Assembly (NCBI GenBank): GCA_949289005.1
Contig: CASEMQ010000038.1
Location: 1 to 64,000 of the forward strand
Length of the DNA: 64,000 nucleotides
Direction: 5' to 3'
Source of the DNA: an uncultured Lentisphaeraceae bacterium
GTDB lineage: Bacteria; Verrucomicrobiota; Kiritimatiellia; RFP12; DVOR01
A program made the position numbers and the translations under genes. The notes under the pieces are model-generated. The model ran no database searches, was not told the DNA's origin, and saw nothing but the letters and a program-made list of their open reading frames with translations. Below are positions 52,206 through 62,525 of this stretch, in pieces; the first letter of the stretch is position 1; each line of letters opens with the position of its first letter.

Positions 52206-54272
52206 ATGGACAAGCGGAAAATCATCGTGACGAGCGCGTTGCCGTATGCGAACGGCGCGTTGCATTTGGGGCATTTGGTGGAGTATTTGCAGACGGATTT
52301 CTGGGTGCGCTATCAGCGGATGATGGGGCACGACGTGGTCTACGTCTGCGCGGACGACACGCACGGCACGCCAATCATGATCCGCGCGCGCAAGGAGGGC
52401 ATCACGCCCGAGGCGCTCATCGCGCGCTCGTACGAAACGCGCGTGAGGGAGTTCGACGCCTTTGAGATGGGTTTCGACCGCTATGGCTCGACCAACTGCG
52501 AGGAGAACCGCATTCTCTCCGAGCGGATTTACCTGAAGCTGAGGGAGAAGGGGCTCATCTCGTCGCGCCCCGTCAACCAATTGTACTGCGAGCGGTGCGG
52601 GATGTTCCTGCCAGACCGCTTCGTGAAGGGCACCTGCCCCAAGTGCGGCACGCCCGACCGCGACGGCGACAATTGCTCGGTCTGCGGCGCCACCTACAAC
52701 CCCGCCGACCTGAAGGAGCCGCGCTGCGCCATCTGCGGCGGCACGCCCGTCATGCGCGCGAGCGAGCAACTCTTCGTGGAGTTGGAACCTTGCCGCGACT
52801 TCCTCAAGGGCTGGTTGCCGCGCCACACCGACAAAGGCACCGCCGAGAAGTTGCTGGAGTGGTTCAACGAGCCGCTCCGCGGATGGAACATCTCGCGCGA
52901 CGCGCCCTACTTCGGCTTCAAGATCCCCGGCTACGACGACAAGTATTTCTACGTGTGGCTCGACGCGCCCGTGGGCTACATGGCCACGCTCTGGGCCTGG
53001 GCCAAGGAACGCGGGCAGACGCTCGAGGATTGGTGGCAGGATCCCAAGGCCGAGATTTACCACTTCATCGGCAAGGACATCGTCCGCTTCCACTGCCTCT
53101 TTTGGCCGACGGAGCTGGAGGCGGCCGGTTGGCGCACGCCCACGCAAGTCTTCGTCCACGGCTTCCTCATGGTCAACGGCGCCAAGATGTCCAAGAGCGA
53201 GGGCACCTTCGTCTCCGCCGCCACCTACCTCAAGCACCTCCCCGCCCAAGCCCTCCGCTTCTACTACGCCTGCAAACTCAACGGCACGGTGGACGACCTG
53301 AACCTGGACCTCAAGGACTTCGTGGGGCGCGTGAACTCCGACCTCGTCGGCAAAATCACCAACCTCGCCTCGCGCGGCGCGCAAATGCTCAACAAAAACT
53401 GCGGCGGCCGCCTCGGCGACCCGGACACCGACAGCCGCGACCTCCTCGCCGCATGCCGCGCCCAATTGCCCGAATTGCTGGAGGCCTACGAGCGGCGCGA
53501 CTTCTGCCGCGCGCTGGTCCTCATCCGCGAATGGGCCGACAAGGCCAACCAACTCTTCGACGCCAAGACGCCGTGGAAGCTGGTCAAGGAAGACATCGAG
53601 GCCACCCGCGCCGTCCTCACCGGCACGCTCAACCTCTTCCGCCTCATGGCCATCGCCCTCAAGCCCATCCTCCCGGCCTACGCCGCCAAAGTCGAGGCCC
53701 TCTTCGGCGAGGCGCCCTACGCCTTCGCCGACGCCGCGCGTGACGTGACCGGCCGCGCCATCGCCGCCTACGAGCGCTTGGCCGACCGTATCGACCCCAA
53801 GGCCATCGATGCCATGATCGCCGAATCCAAGGCCGAATCCGTGCCCACGCTCCCCAAGGGCGTGACGCCGCAAGACGTCAAGAAAGGCATCCGCCAGCTT
53901 GCCCAGGCACCCGCCTCGGCCCCCTTCCCCCCGCCCCCCGCCGACACCATCGCCATCGACGACTTCGCCAAGGTCGACCTCCGCGTGGCCACCGTGGTCG
54001 CCGCCGAGGCCGTCGAGGGTTCCGAGAAACTCCTCCGCCTCACCCTCGACGCCGGCGAGGGCCGCACGCGCACCGTCTTTGCCGGCATCCGCAAAGCCTA
54101 CGCCCCCGAGACCCTCCCCGGCAGGCAGGTGGTGTTGGTGGCCAACCTCGCGCCGCGCAAAATGCGCTTCGGCGTCTCCGAGGGCATGGTCGTGGCCGCC
54201 GAGGACGCCGATGGCACCCTCCGCCTCATGCAGCCCGCCGCGCCCATGGCCCCCGGCGCCAAACTGCGCTGA
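52206..54272 (+). CDS. metG: Methionyl-tRNA synthetase with C-terminal tRNA-binding domain
   Basis: 688 residues. The HIGH motif is [14 protein letters not shown], the zinc knuckles [12 protein letters not shown] / CPKCGTPD / CSVCGATYN / CAICGG form the four-cysteine-pair connective peptide, and the KMSKS motif is [11 protein letters not shown]. Residues about 580-688 add an EMAP/Arc1p-like tRNA-binding OB fold ([33 protein letters not shown]). AAAGGAAC lies before the ATG. Confidence 0.97.
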   Translation: MDKRKIIVTSALPYANGALHLGHLVEYLQTDFWVRYQRMMGHDVVYVCADDTHGTPIMIRARKEGITPEALIARSYETRVREFDAFEMGFDRYGSTNCEENRILSERIYLKLREKGLISSRPVNQLYCERCGMFLPDRFVKGTCPKCGTPDRDGDNCSVCGATYNPADLKEPRCAICGGTPVMRASEQLFVELEPCRDFLKGWLPRHTDKGTAEKLLEWFNEPLRGWNISRDAPYFGFKIPGYDDKYFYVWLDAPVGYMATLWAWAKERGQTLEDWWQDPKAEIYHFIGKDIVRFHCLFWPTELEAAGWRTPTQVFVHGFLMVNGAKMSKSEGTFVSAATYLKHLPAQALRFYYACKLNGTVDDLNLDLKDFVGRVNSDLVGKITNLASRGAQMLNKNCGGRLGDPDTDSRDLLAACRAQLPELLEAYERRDFCRALVLIREWADKANQLFDAKTPWKLVKEDIEATRAVLTGTLNLFRLMAIALKPILPAYAAKVEALFGEAPYAFADAARDVTGRAIAAYERLADRIDPKAIDAMIAESKAESVPTLPKGVTPQDVKKGIRQLAQAPASAPFPPPPADTIAIDDFAKVDLRVATVVAAEAVEGSEKLLRLTLDAGEGRTRTVFAGIRKAYAPETLPGRQVVLVANLAPRKMRFGVSEGMVVAAEDADGTLRLMQPAAPMAPGAKLR

Positions 54273-54302
54273 CCCCATCCGCGCCGAACCGAAAGGACCC
54301 GC

Positions 54303-55142
54303 ATGGAAACCTTCACCTCCCCCGACGAGCTGCACGCCTGGTGCGCCGCCCAAAAACGCCTCGGCCGCGTCATCGGCCTGGTGCCCACCATGGGCAGCCT
54401 CCACGAAGGCCACCTCTCCCTCATCCGCCTGGCCAAGGAAAAGTGCGACATCGTGGTCGTCAGCATCTTCGTCAACCCCACCCAATTCGCCCCCAACGAG
54501 GACTACGCCGCCTACCCCCGCCACGAGGAAGACGACCTCGCCCTCTGCCGCGGCGTCGGCGCCGACGCCGCCTACCTCCCCACCCCCGCCACGATGTACG
54601 CCGAGGACGCCTCCACCTGGGTCGCGGAAACCCTCTTGGCCAAAACCCTCGAAGGCGCCGAGCGCCCCACCCACTTCCGCGGCGTCTGCACCGTCGTCGC
54701 CAAACTCTTCAACATCGTCCAGCCCGACATCGCCGTCTTCGGGCAAAAGGACTTCCAGCAGGTCGCCGTCATCCGCCGCATGGTGCGCGACCTCAACTTC
54801 CCCATCCAGATCATCCGCGCGCCCATCGTCCGCGACCCCGACGGCCTGGCCAAATCCTCCCGCAACGCCTACCTCACCCCGGACGCGCGCGAAGCCGCCC
54901 TCTCCCTTTCCCGCGCCCTGCGCGAAGCCGCCGCCGCCGTCGCCGCCGGCGAACGCGACGCACGCCGCCTCGAAGCCGCCGCCCGCGCCGCCACCACCGC
55001 CTCCGGATGGATCCCAGACTATGTCCAGGTCATTGACGCGGAAACGCTTACGCCAATCCAAACCGTTCTCCCCGGTGCCTCCGCCATGCTCTTGGCCTGC
55101 CGCCGCGACGGCCTCCGCCTCATCGACAACACCCTCCTCTGA
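54303..55142 (+). CDS. panC: Pantothenate synthetase (PanC)
   Basis: 279 residues. Joins pantoate and beta-alanine with ATP, the last step to pantothenate. Motifs are VPTMGSLHEGHLSLI (HIGH-like), IFVNPTQFAPNEDY, VAKLFNIVQPDIAVFGQKDF and the KMSKS-like SSRNAYLT. AAAGGACC precedes the ATG. It sits 30 bases after metG with no terminator. Confidence 0.97.
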   Translation: METFTSPDELHAWCAAQKRLGRVIGLVPTMGSLHEGHLSLIRLAKEKCDIVVVSIFVNPTQFAPNEDYAAYPRHEEDDLALCRGVGADAAYLPTPATMYAEDASTWVAETLLAKTLEGAERPTHFRGVCTVVAKLFNIVQPDIAVFGQKDFQQVAVIRRMVRDLNFPIQIIRAPIVRDPDGLAKSSRNAYLTPDAREAALSLSRALREAAAAVAAGERDARRLEAAARAATTASGWIPDYVQVIDAETLTPIQTVLPGASAMLLACRRDGLRLIDNTLL

Positions 55143-55184
55143 ACGCCAAGAGAAAGGTTTTTCGCGTTTCCCTGCAATTACCGC

Positions 55185-55213
55185 TTGCAACTCCGCAACC
55201 GTTCCGCTAAACT
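55185..55213 (+). promoter_or_regulatory. Promoter of the coiled-coil membrane protein gene
   Basis: TTGCAA (55185-55190), 17-base spacer, TAAACT (55208-55213). The leader is about 40 bases. Confidence 0.65.
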
Positions 55214-55258
55214 AAGAGGTGTTGTGAGAAATTACAACCGACACATCGAGGAAAAGAC

Positions 55259-56371
55259 ATGAACATTCTTTTGCGTATCCTGGTCATCCTGACCCTCATC
55301 CTCAACGGCGTGGCGCTCTGGTTCGCGCTCTCCCTCTACGGCAAGCGCAACCTGCTCATCGACCGCAATGACCGCTACCGCGACTTCGCGGAGCAGATCG
55401 CGCAAACCTTCGAAGCCGACGAGCCCGAGCACGTCAACGTGGCCGCCGACCACGAGGCACGCGACATCTCCGCCGTCACCCTCGCCAACGCCGACATCAA
55501 CCCCGACCGCTCCGACTTCTGGGAAAGCTACAAGCAAGAGCTCGAGAAAATCGACGCCCCCAGCTACAAAATCCCCAACGTCGCCGACCTCGATGAAGTC
55601 TACATCCTCACCCCCGAGGGCAAGCCCGAGCTTGACAGCCGCGGCGAACCCAAGAAAGCCGGCTCGCCCATGGACCTCGCCCTCGAAAAGGTCGTCGAGA
55701 AAGCCATCGCCCAACGCGCCCGCATGAACAACGTCCGCGCCCAGCTCACCGCCCTGCGCAATGAATACGAGGACACCGTCGCCGAACTCAACCAAGTGAA
55801 AAAGCAAGGCCGCGAGTCCCTCAAGACCATCGCCCAGCGCGACGAGACCATCGCCGGCCTCGAGGCCGACAAATCCCGCCTCGAAGGCGAAGTCGCCGAC
55901 CTCAAAGGCCAAATCGAGACCCTCGAAAGCGAAAAACAGTCCCTCCAGGCCGACCTCGACAAATCCAACGAAGAGCTCGAAGCCGCCCGCGCCGAGATCG
56001 AGACCCTCAAGAAAACCCTCGAGGAAATCGCGCTCCGCGGCACCGGTGGCGTGAACGCCGATGGCGTCGCCGCCGTCGCCAACGTCACCGCCGGCGTCAA
56101 AGGCTCCATCGTCCGCGTGAACAACGAGTACAACTACTGCCTCGTCAAACTCTCCGACGAAGCCCTCGTGGAGCTCATCGGCGAAAACGGCGACAAGCCC
56201 CTCCCCGAACTCGACTACCTCGTCCGCCGCCCCGACGACGAAAACGGCATCGTCGGCAAAATCCGCCTCCGCACCATCACCAAGGACGCCAAGACCATCG
56301 TCTGCGACATCCTGGCCGACTGGAAGCAAGGCGACCTCCAGAAGGGCGACGAAGTCTTCTACCTCGACTAA
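55259..56371 (+). CDS. Membrane-anchored coiled-coil protein, function unknown
   Basis: 370 residues. One N-terminal membrane helix (about 5-27) is followed by a charged segment, a long coiled coil (about 140-258, heptads such as [20 protein letters not shown]) and a small beta-rich C-terminal domain (about 265-370) ending in DEVFYLD. The region facing away from the membrane is probably periplasmic. It is monocistronic, with its own promoter and terminator. The layout is like envelope tethers or cell-division accessory proteins, but no family is recognised. Confidence 0.8.
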   Translation: MNILLRILVILTLILNGVALWFALSLYGKRNLLIDRNDRYRDFAEQIAQTFEADEPEHVNVAADHEARDISAVTLANADINPDRSDFWESYKQELEKIDAPSYKIPNVADLDEVYILTPEGKPELDSRGEPKKAGSPMDLALEKVVEKAIAQRARMNNVRAQLTALRNEYEDTVAELNQVKKQGRESLKTIAQRDETIAGLEADKSRLEGEVADLKGQIETLESEKQSLQADLDKSNEELEAARAEIETLKKTLEEIALRGTGGVNADGVAAVANVTAGVKGSIVRVNNEYNYCLVKLSDEALVELIGENGDKPLPELDYLVRRPDDENGIVGKIRLRTITKDAKTIVCDILADWKQGDLQKGDEVFYLD

Positions 56372-56392
56372 GGTTTTCCTCCCCTCACAACC

Positions 56393-56425
56393 AGGCGGCC
56401 GCCCATCGGGCGGCCGCCTTTCTTT
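56393..56425 (+). terminator. Intrinsic terminator after the coiled-coil protein gene
   Basis: AGGCGGCCGCCC pairs with GGGCGGCCGCCT over an ATC loop, followed by TTTCTTT. Confidence 0.9.
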
Positions 56426-56448
56426 GTGCACGCCCCAAGCGGGAAATA

Positions 56449-56457
56449 TGGTATACT
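56449..56457 (+). promoter_or_regulatory. Extended -10 box before leuS
   Basis: TGG-TATACT, 29 bases before the start; -35 not evident. Confidence 0.5.
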
Positions 56458-56486
56458 TGCGCCGTTTTACGCAAGGAAGCACCGTC

Positions 56487-58994
56487 ATGGAAGAGAAATA
56501 TCCTTTTCACGCGATCGAACCCAAATGGCAACGCTACTGGGATGAGCACGGCACGTTCACGTGCGACACGCGCGACGACACCAAGCCCAAGTTCTATTGC
56601 CTGACGATGTTCCCCTACCCCAGCGGCCACATGCACGTGGGCCACGGCCGCAACTACATCATGGGCGACGTCATCACCCGCTACAAAAAGATGCTCGGCT
56701 ACAACGTCCTCTCCCCCATGGGCTGGGACAGCTTCGGCCTCCCCGCCGAGAACGCCGCCAAAAAGTTCCACGTCCACCCCCACAAATGGACCATCGAAAA
56801 CATCCGCGAGATGAAGCGCCAGGTGCGCAGCTGGGGCGTTGGCTACGACTGGGAACGCGAGATCGCCACCTGCCACCCCGACTACTACAAGTGGACCCAG
56901 TGGGTCTTCCTCCAAGCCTACAAACTCGGCGTGGCCTACCAAAAGGAAGCCCCCGTCAACTGGTGCCCCCTCTGCACCAACCTCGCCAACGAGGAAGTCA
57001 CCGCCGACGGCCACTGCGTCCGCTGCGGCCGCCCCGTCGAGAAAAAGAACCTCAAGCAATGGTTCTTCCGCATCACGCGCTATGCCGACCGTCTCCTCAA
57101 AGACCTCGACCTCCTCGACGGCTGGCCCGAGAAAGTCCGCCAGATGCAAGCCAACTGGATCGGCAAATCCGAAGGCGCCAAAGTCACCTTCAAGGTCACG
57201 GAGACGGGCGACGATTGCCCCGTCTACACCACGCGCCCCGACACCATCTTCGGCGTCACTTTCATGGCCATCGCGCCCGACCACCCCCTCCTGAAAAAGC
57301 TCCTCCCCGGCACCCCCCGCGAGGCCGAGGTCAAGGCCTTCTGCGAACGCCTCGCCAACATCCCCGCCGCCGAACGCTTCTCCGACGCCCTCGCCAAAGA
57401 AGGCGTCTTCACCGGCTTCCACGTCACCAACCCCTACAACGGCGACAGCGACATCCAGCTCTGGGTCACCAACTACGTCGTCTCCGACTCCGGCACCGGC
57501 ATCGTCATGGCCGTCCCCACCCACGACCAACGCGACTGGGACTTCGCCACCAAATACGGCATCCACAAGAAACTCGTCATCCAAAACCCCGAAGGCACCC
57601 TCCGCCTCGAGGACATGGCCGCCGCCTACGTCGAAGACGGCACCCTTGTCAACTCCGGCGCCTTCGACGGCCTCCCCAACCGCGAAGCCATCAAGGCCAT
57701 CACCCAATACGGCGCCGAACACGGCTTCGCCGAGGCCACCACCAACTTCCGCATCCGCGACTGGAACGTCGCCCGCCAGCGCTACTGGGGCGCCCCCATC
57801 CCCATCGTCCACTGCCCCCACTGCGGCGCCGTCCCCGTCCCCGAGGACCAGCTCCCCGTCCGCCTCCCCGACGACGTCGACTTCAAGAGCGACCAAGGCA
57901 ACCCCCTCGCCCGCCACGAAGGCTTCATCAACACCACCTGCCCCAAATGCGGCGCCCCCGCCAAACGCGAGACCGACACCCTCGCCCAATGGCTCTGCTC
58001 CTGCTGGTACTTCCTCCGCTACATCGACGCCCGCAACGACAAGGCCCCCTTCGACAAAGCCCTCGTCGACAAATGGATGCCCGTCGACCAATACATCGGC
58101 GGCATCGAGCACGCCGTCCTCCACCTCCTCTACTCCCGCTTCGTCGTCAAAATCCTCAACGACGCCGGCGCCCTCGACTGCGTCGAGCCCTTCAAGGCCC
58201 TCTTCACCCAAGGCATGATCTGCAAGCGCGACGACCAAGGCGTCCTCAAAAAGATGTCCAAATCCGTCGGCAACGTCGTCTCCCCCGACGAGCTCATCGA
58301 GGCCTACGGCGCCGACACCGTCCGCCTCTACACCCTCTTCATCGGCCCCCCCGAGCTCGACGCCGAGTGGCAGGACACCGCCATCCAGGGCCCCTACCGC
58401 TTCCTCTGCCGCCTCTGGAAAAAAGCCTACGACGCCAAGCCCATCGTCCCCCCGCACGACGAACCCATCGACGGCGCCGCCCTCGCCCCCGCCGAGCGCG
58501 CCCTTTGGCGCAAACTCCACCAGACCCTCCAAGGCGTCACCGACTCCATCGAGCACGGCTTCCGCTTCAACACCGCCATCGCCCAGCTCATGGAGCTCAT
58601 GAACACCCTCGACAAAGCCAAGATCGACGCCGCCTCCACCCCCGCCGCCAAAGCACTCCTCCGCGAGACCATCGTCACCATCGCCCGCATGATGGCCCCC
58701 ATCACCCCCCACATCGCCGAGGAAATCCACGCCGAGTTCGGCGGCCAAGGCTCCATCCTCGACGCCGGCTGGCCCACCGTCAACCCCGAGGCCCTCAAGG
58801 AAGACGCCCTCGAAATCGTCCTCCAGGTCAACGGCAAGATGCGCGGCAAAATCACCCTCCCCGCCGGCCTCGACCGCGCCGCCCTCGAGGCCGCCGCACG
58901 CGAAGCCCCCGAGGTCAAACGCTTCACCGAGGGCCTCACCGTCGCCAAGGTCATCGTCGTCCCCGGCAAACTCGTCAACATCGTCGCCAAGTAA
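56487..58994 (+). CDS. leuS: Leucyl-tRNA synthetase
   Basis: 835 residues. The HIGH motif is [15 protein letters not shown], the editing domain CP1 includes [15 protein letters not shown] and [13 protein letters not shown], a zinc-type insertion has [12 protein letters not shown] and CPKCGAP, and KMSKS is [10 protein letters not shown]. The C-terminal segment ([16 protein letters not shown]) matches bacterial LeuS. AAGGAAG precedes ATG 56487. Confidence 0.97.
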   Translation: MEEKYPFHAIEPKWQRYWDEHGTFTCDTRDDTKPKFYCLTMFPYPSGHMHVGHGRNYIMGDVITRYKKMLGYNVLSPMGWDSFGLPAENAAKKFHVHPHKWTIENIREMKRQVRSWGVGYDWEREIATCHPDYYKWTQWVFLQAYKLGVAYQKEAPVNWCPLCTNLANEEVTADGHCVRCGRPVEKKNLKQWFFRITRYADRLLKDLDLLDGWPEKVRQMQANWIGKSEGAKVTFKVTETGDDCPVYTTRPDTIFGVTFMAIAPDHPLLKKLLPGTPREAEVKAFCERLANIPAAERFSDALAKEGVFTGFHVTNPYNGDSDIQLWVTNYVVSDSGTGIVMAVPTHDQRDWDFATKYGIHKKLVIQNPEGTLRLEDMAAAYVEDGTLVNSGAFDGLPNREAIKAITQYGAEHGFAEATTNFRIRDWNVARQRYWGAPIPIVHCPHCGAVPVPEDQLPVRLPDDVDFKSDQGNPLARHEGFINTTCPKCGAPAKRETDTLAQWLCSCWYFLRYIDARNDKAPFDKALVDKWMPVDQYIGGIEHAVLHLLYSRFVVKILNDAGALDCVEPFKALFTQGMICKRDDQGVLKKMSKSVGNVVSPDELIEAYGADTVRLYTLFIGPPELDAEWQDTAIQGPYRFLCRLWKKAYDAKPIVPPHDEPIDGAALAPAERALWRKLHQTLQGVTDSIEHGFRFNTAIAQLMELMNTLDKAKIDAASTPAAKALLRETIVTIARMMAPITPHIAEEIHAEFGGQGSILDAGWPTVNPEALKEDALEIVLQVNGKMRGKITLPAGLDRAALEAAAREAPEVKRFTEGLTVAKVIVVPGKLVNIVAK

Positions 58995-59002
58995 GCGCCT
59001 CG

Positions 59003-59038
59003 ACACCCCAAGGCCCCCACCCGGGGGCCTTGGGGTGT
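59003..59038. repeat. Perfect 16-base-pair hairpin after leuS, without T-tract
   Basis: Bases 59003-59018 pair perfectly with 59023-59038 over an ACCC loop. The downstream flank is A-rich (TAAAAAAA), so it lacks a U-tail on the plus strand. It may block exonucleases or stop transcription by another mechanism. Confidence 0.7.
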
Positions 59039-59089
59039 AAAAAAACGAAAGAAGGTTACGCTCACGCGCAAGAAGAGAGGACAGTTGTT

Positions 59090-59497
59090 GTGAAGTCTGG
59101 CAATGCCGTCATCGCCGTTGGCTCAATTGTTTTTTCCTATATAATGGGCCTTGTTTGGACAGTGGCGATGTTTACTGGCCTTACCCATTGGTTAGGGTGG
59201 CCTTGGTGGGGGATGGCTCTTGCCTGGATCTCTATCTGTTTGATTTGTAAAGGTGTTGGATGGGTGTGCATTCTATTTTGCTCACTCGTTTGCGCAGACG
59301 AAGACATCTTTTTTGGTATTGGCGCTGGGTTATACTGGGCATTGTTCTCTGTTTTGGGGGCTTGGACTGGGATTGTTGCCGCGCACGTGGGATGGGGGTG
59401 GGAACTAAAATCCGCAGTCCTGCTCTTTGCGTGGTGGCCAATTGTCGCGACGCTTTCGTTTGTTTATCGCCTGATTGCGGCGAAGCGTAAACGTTGA
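59090..59497 (+). CDS. Small membrane protein, unknown, in a low-GC patch
   Basis: 135 residues with about four hydrophobic helices (about 6-25, 30-62, 70-98 and 104-126), a Trp/Gly/Ile/Cys-rich composition and a basic tail (AAKRKR). The start is GTG 59090 after GAGAGG. Local G+C is visibly lower (around half) and third positions are T/A-rich, unlike every neighbouring gene, so it looks recently acquired. No family is recognised. Confidence 0.65.
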   Translation: MKSGNAVIAVGSIVFSYIMGLVWTVAMFTGLTHWLGWPWWGMALAWISICLICKGVGWVCILFCSLVCADEDIFFGIGAGLYWALFSVLGAWTGIVAAHVGWGWELKSAVLLFAWWPIVATLSFVYRLIAAKRKR

Positions 59498-59574
59498 ATT
59501 ACGTGGCAATTCACCTTCATCTTCAATTTTAATTCTCACCTCCGCCATCAAGCTTGGCTTGGAGGTGCGCGGAT

Positions 59575-59838
59575 GTGGTCATCCAAATCCTTGTCGAAGA
59601 CGAGACCGATTGCAGCTTTCTGAAGACACGCTTGGCCCGTATGCCAGGCTTTCTCTTCACTCTTCCGCCGACCTCGGCCAATGTATGGCAAAAAGCCGCC
59701 CGCTTCGAGAAACGGGCCGCCACCCGAAATCAGCTCTACGAATCCACCTTCGCGGATGAATCCATGTGGGACTGGGAGTCCCCGGCACTTGGCCCGCTCA
59801 AACGTTTCCTTACCGCGTTTCTCTCCCTCAAACCCTGA
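59575..59838 (+). pseudogene. Short ORF, possible remnant of a DUF3226/TOPRIM-like protein
   Basis: 87 residues from a GTG preceded by GGAGG. It starts VVIQILVEDETDCSFLKTRL, which resembles the first strand and acidic residue of TOPRIM-like proteins such as DUF3226. It ends MWDWESPALGPLKRFL, which resembles the end of that family. The middle of the domain is missing, suggesting an internal deletion. It lies in the same low-GC patch as the small membrane protein. The identification is from memory of motif style and is weak. Confidence 0.3.
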
Positions 59839-60001
59839 TTTAACGTAATCCCTCGCCCTTCAAGTGTCGAGTCAAATCAATTTCACACCCTCCAAAGTGC
59901 CGATTTGACGCAATTTCGGCGGGGCGATCGACAAGTCGCCCGATTGCCCTTGGGAGGCGGCACGCCGCGCCGTGCGGGGCGATGGGGCGGGCGCGCGGGG
60001 G

Positions 60002-60043
60002 TGTCGATAACTTTTGGGGAACTGTTGAAAACCTGTTGAGAAC
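60002..60043 (+). other. DnaA-box-like element with tandem 11-mers
   Basis: TGTCGATAA (60002-60010) differs by one base from the DnaA box TGTGGATAA. Two tandem copies CTGTTGAAAAC (60022-60032) and CTGTTGAGAAC (60033-60043) follow. The 59839-60100 stretch around it holds no gene that I can support. It could be a DnaA-controlled site or an origin fragment; no dnaA or dnaN is nearby. Confidence 0.3.
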
Positions 60044-60100
60044 GGGAGGGGCCGGAGGCGGGGTAAAACCACGTTTTCAATCTATACAAGGGGTCGTTTT

Positions 60101-60166
60101 CCGGGACACGGCGTACCTCGGGTCGCGACACGGCGTGTCCCGGGGTGAGGCACGGCGTGTCCCGGA
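60101..60166. repeat. Three tandem 22-bp repeats upstream of rpiB-glyA
   Basis: Copies at 60101-60122, 60123-60144 and 60145-60166 share the core CACGGCGT; copies 2 and 3 also share GTGTCCCGG. Copy 2 contains the inverted repeat GACAC-GGC-GTGTC. The one-turn-doubled spacing (22 bp) places all cores on one helix face, as for a multi-site operator. The promoter lies 70 bases downstream. Confidence 0.6.
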
Positions 60167-60235
60167 TGAGGGGGGAGGGGGACGGGTCGCGAGGGTTCCG
60201 GAGTATGCAGGGGCGGGAGGGGGCGGGTTTTCGTT

Positions 60236-60263
60236 TTGTCCGGGCGGGTGGTTGTGGTATACT
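60236..60263 (+). promoter_or_regulatory. Promoter of the rpiB-glyA fusion gene
   Basis: TTGTCC (60236-60241), 16-base spacer, TGG-TATACT (-10 at 60258-60263). The leader is about 20 bases and contains AAAGGAG. Confidence 0.7.
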
Positions 60264-60289
60264 GGGCGTATCCGTTGAAAGGAGTGTAC

Positions 60290-61975
60290 ATGAGCACGAT
60301 AGCGATTGGATGCGACCACGCGGGCGTGGCGCTGAAGGCAAAGTTGGTCGAGTTTCTGCGGGCACGTGGCGAGGACGTGCTGGACGTGGGGTCGTTCGAC
60401 TCGGCCGCCGCGGACGATTACACGGACTTTGCGGTGCCGGTATGCGAGGCGGTGCTGGAGGGGCGCGCCGCGCGCGGCGTGTTGCTGTGCACCACGGGCA
60501 TTGGCATGAGCATTGTCGCGAATCGCTTCGTGGGCATCCGTGCCGCGATCGTGACGGATGACGCGGTGGCGAAGCTGTCACGCGAGCACAACGACGCGAA
60601 CGTGGCGATTCTTTCGGCGCGCGCGTTGGACGCGGCGGCCGCGGCGCGCGCGTTGGACGTGTGGTTGGGGACGCCTTTCTCGGGGGCGGAGCGCCATGTG
60701 CGGCGTCTGGCGAAGTGCGACCGTGCCGGGCGCCTGGCCGAGTGCTCCTTGCTGGCCACCGCCGACCCGGAGGTCCATGCGGCCATCGTGGCGCAGACTG
60801 AGCAGGAGGACACGACCATCAACCTCATCGCGTCCGAGAATTACACGTCGCCCGCCGTGCGCGAGGCGCAGGGATCCGTGCTCACCAACAAGTACGCGGA
60901 GGGCTACCCCGGGAAGCGCTGGTACAGCGGGTGCGAGCCGGTGGACGCGGTGGAGCGCCTGGCCATCGCGCGCGTCAAGGAGCTCTTTGGCGCGGAGGCG
61001 GCCAACGTGCAGCCCCACTGCGGCAGCGCCGCGAACATGGCGGTCTACAACGCCGTGCTCAAGCCGGGCGACACCATCCTTTCGATGAGCCTGGACCAGG
61101 GCGGGCACCTGAGCCACGGCTCCCCGGTGAACTTCTCGGGCAAACTCTACAACATCGTGCCTTATCCGCTGAACCGCGAGACGGAGCGGCTGGATTACGA
61201 CGCGATCGAGGCGTTGGCCGCGGAGGCGCGCCCGAAACTGATTTTGGCGGGGGCCTCGGCCTACCCGCGCACGATTGACTTTGAGCGTTTCCGCGCCATT
61301 GCCGACAAGGTGGGCGCCTATCTGATGGTGGACATGGCGCACATCGCCGGGCTCGTCGCCGGCGGCGTCCACCCCTCGCCCGTGCCTTACGCGGACTTCG
61401 TGACCTCCACCACGCACAAGACGCTCCGCGGGCCGCGCGGCGGCCTCATCCTCTGCAAGGCGCAGTACGAGGCGGCCATCAACAAGAGCGTCTTCCCCGG
61501 CCTGCAGGGCGGGCCGCTGGAGAACGTCATCGCCGCCAAGGCCGTCTGCTTCGGCGAGTGGCTCAAGCGCGACGCGCACGCCTACGCGCGGCAAATCATC
61601 GACAACACGCAGGCGTTGGCCGCGACGTTGCAGGAGGCGGGCTTCCGCCTGGTCTCGGGCGGCACGGACAACCACCTCTTCCTGGTGGACGTGAAGGCCG
61701 CGGGGCTGACGGGCAAGGTGGCGGCCGCGGCGCTCGACGCCGCCGGCATCGTCTGCAACAAGAACACCATCCCCTACGACACCGAGAGCCCCTTTGTGAC
61801 CTCGGGCATCCGCATCGGCGCGGCCGCCGTCACCACGCGCGGCATGGGCGTGGCCGAGATGCGCACGTTGGGCGATTGGATCGCCGCCATCCTCCGCGCG
61901 CCGGAGGACGTCGCCCTGCAAGCTCGCACGCGCGAAGCCGTCAAGGCGCTCGCCGCCAACTTCCCCGTGCCGTGA
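60290..61975 (+). CDS. Fusion of ribose-5-phosphate isomerase B and serine hydroxymethyltransferase
   Basis: 561 residues in one uninterrupted frame. Residues 1-145 are Rpi[10 protein letters not shown] (Asp9, His10) and [15 protein letters not shown] with catalytic Cys67. Residues about 155-561 are Gly[63 protein letters not shown] and the PLP lysine in [14 protein letters not shown] (Lys377). AAAGGAG before ATG 60290 fixes the start, and there is no internal start with a ribosome site at the junction. RpiB interconverts ribose and ribulose 5-phosphates; GlyA makes glycine and methylene-tetrahydrofolate. Both feed purine synthesis, which may explain the fusion. Confidence 0.93.
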   Translation: MSTIAIGCDHAGVALKAKLVEFLRARGEDVLDVGSFDSAAADDYTDFAVPVCEAVLEGRAARGVLLCTTGIGMSIVANRFVGIRAAIVTDDAVAKLSREHNDANVAILSARALDAAAAARALDVWLGTPFSGAERHVRRLAKCDRAGRLAECSLLATADPEVHAAIVAQTEQEDTTINLIASENYTSPAVREAQGSVLTNKYAEGYPGKRWYSGCEPVDAVERLAIARVKELFGAEAANVQPHCGSAANMAVYNAVLKPGDTILSMSLDQGGHLSHGSPVNFSGKLYNIVPYPLNRETERLDYDAIEALAAEARPKLILAGASAYPRTIDFERFRAIADKVGAYLMVDMAHIAGLVAGGVHPSPVPYADFVTSTTHKTLRGPRGGLILCKAQYEAAINKSVFPGLQGGPLENVIAAKAVCFGEWLKRDAHAYARQIIDNTQALAATLQEAGFRLVSGGTDNHLFLVDVKAAGLTGKVAAAALDAAGIVCNKNTIPYDTESPFVTSGIRIGAAAVTTRGMGVAEMRTLGDWIAAILRAPEDVALQARTREAVKALAANFPVP

Positions 61976-62469
61976 GCCGCCGTCCCCCGCAAGCCGAAGG
62001 CCGCCCACCTCGGGCCGCGCGCCGCGATCGACCCCGCGCCCGGGCCGGCCGCCGGGTCAGCCTCTTGGTCACGCTCGCCGCCGCGGTGGGCGTGGCCATC
62101 GGCTTCCTTTTCGGCAATTTGGGGCGCGAAAGCAAAGAACCCGGCGAGGCCATCCGCACGGACGACGCGACGGGGCACTGGACGCGCCACGCCGAGCCGG
62201 TGGCGGACGTGAACGCGGAGATCCTCACGAACACGCGCATCCGCCTGGTGATGCAGGCGTTGCCCACCTATGCCCTGCTCAACGCGGGCGAACTCCCCGC
62301 GAGTCTGGGCGACCTTGTTTCCGACGGGCTTCTGGGCAAGGAGGCCGTGCGCGACGGCTGGGATCGCCCGTTGGTCTACACCGTGGACGCCGAGCGGGGC
62401 GTCTTCACCGTGCGGTCGCTGGGCGCGGACGGCGTGCCCTCCGAGGACGACATCCCGCACGACGAATGA
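61972..62469 (+). CDS. Membrane-anchored protein with GspG-like C-terminal domain
   Basis: 165 residues from a GTG overlapping the glyA stop (GTGA). Residues 1-28 are Arg/Pro-rich, residues 30-50 a membrane helix, and residues about 75-165 resemble the C-terminal domain of major pseudopilins: [16 protein letters not shown] and [14 protein letters not shown] match the DPWG and SxGxDG...DD calcium-site pattern of GspG. The prepilin cleavage motif (G/FTLxE) is absent, so it is not a normal pilin. Role unknown. Confidence 0.7.
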   Translation: MSRRPPQAEGRPPRAARRDRPRARAGRRVSLLVTLAAAVGVAIGFLFGNLGRESKEPGEAIRTDDATGHWTRHAEPVADVNAEILTNTRIRLVMQALPTYALLNAGELPASLGDLVSDGLLGKEAVRDGWDRPLVYTVDAERGVFTVRSLGADGVPSEDDIPHDE

Positions 62470-62525
62470 ACGGACCGGCGGGGCGTGGCACGCCGGGCCG
62501 CGCGCGGGCAAGGGGCAGGCAGACG

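Noticed and set aside
52173-55190. A 1005-residue minus-strand open frame opposite metG and panC
   Set aside because: Antisense shadow of conserved genes; no ribosome site or family motif.
60101-60166. CRISPR array
   Set aside because: The 22-bp units are contiguous with no spacers between them, only three copies, and no cas genes are present.
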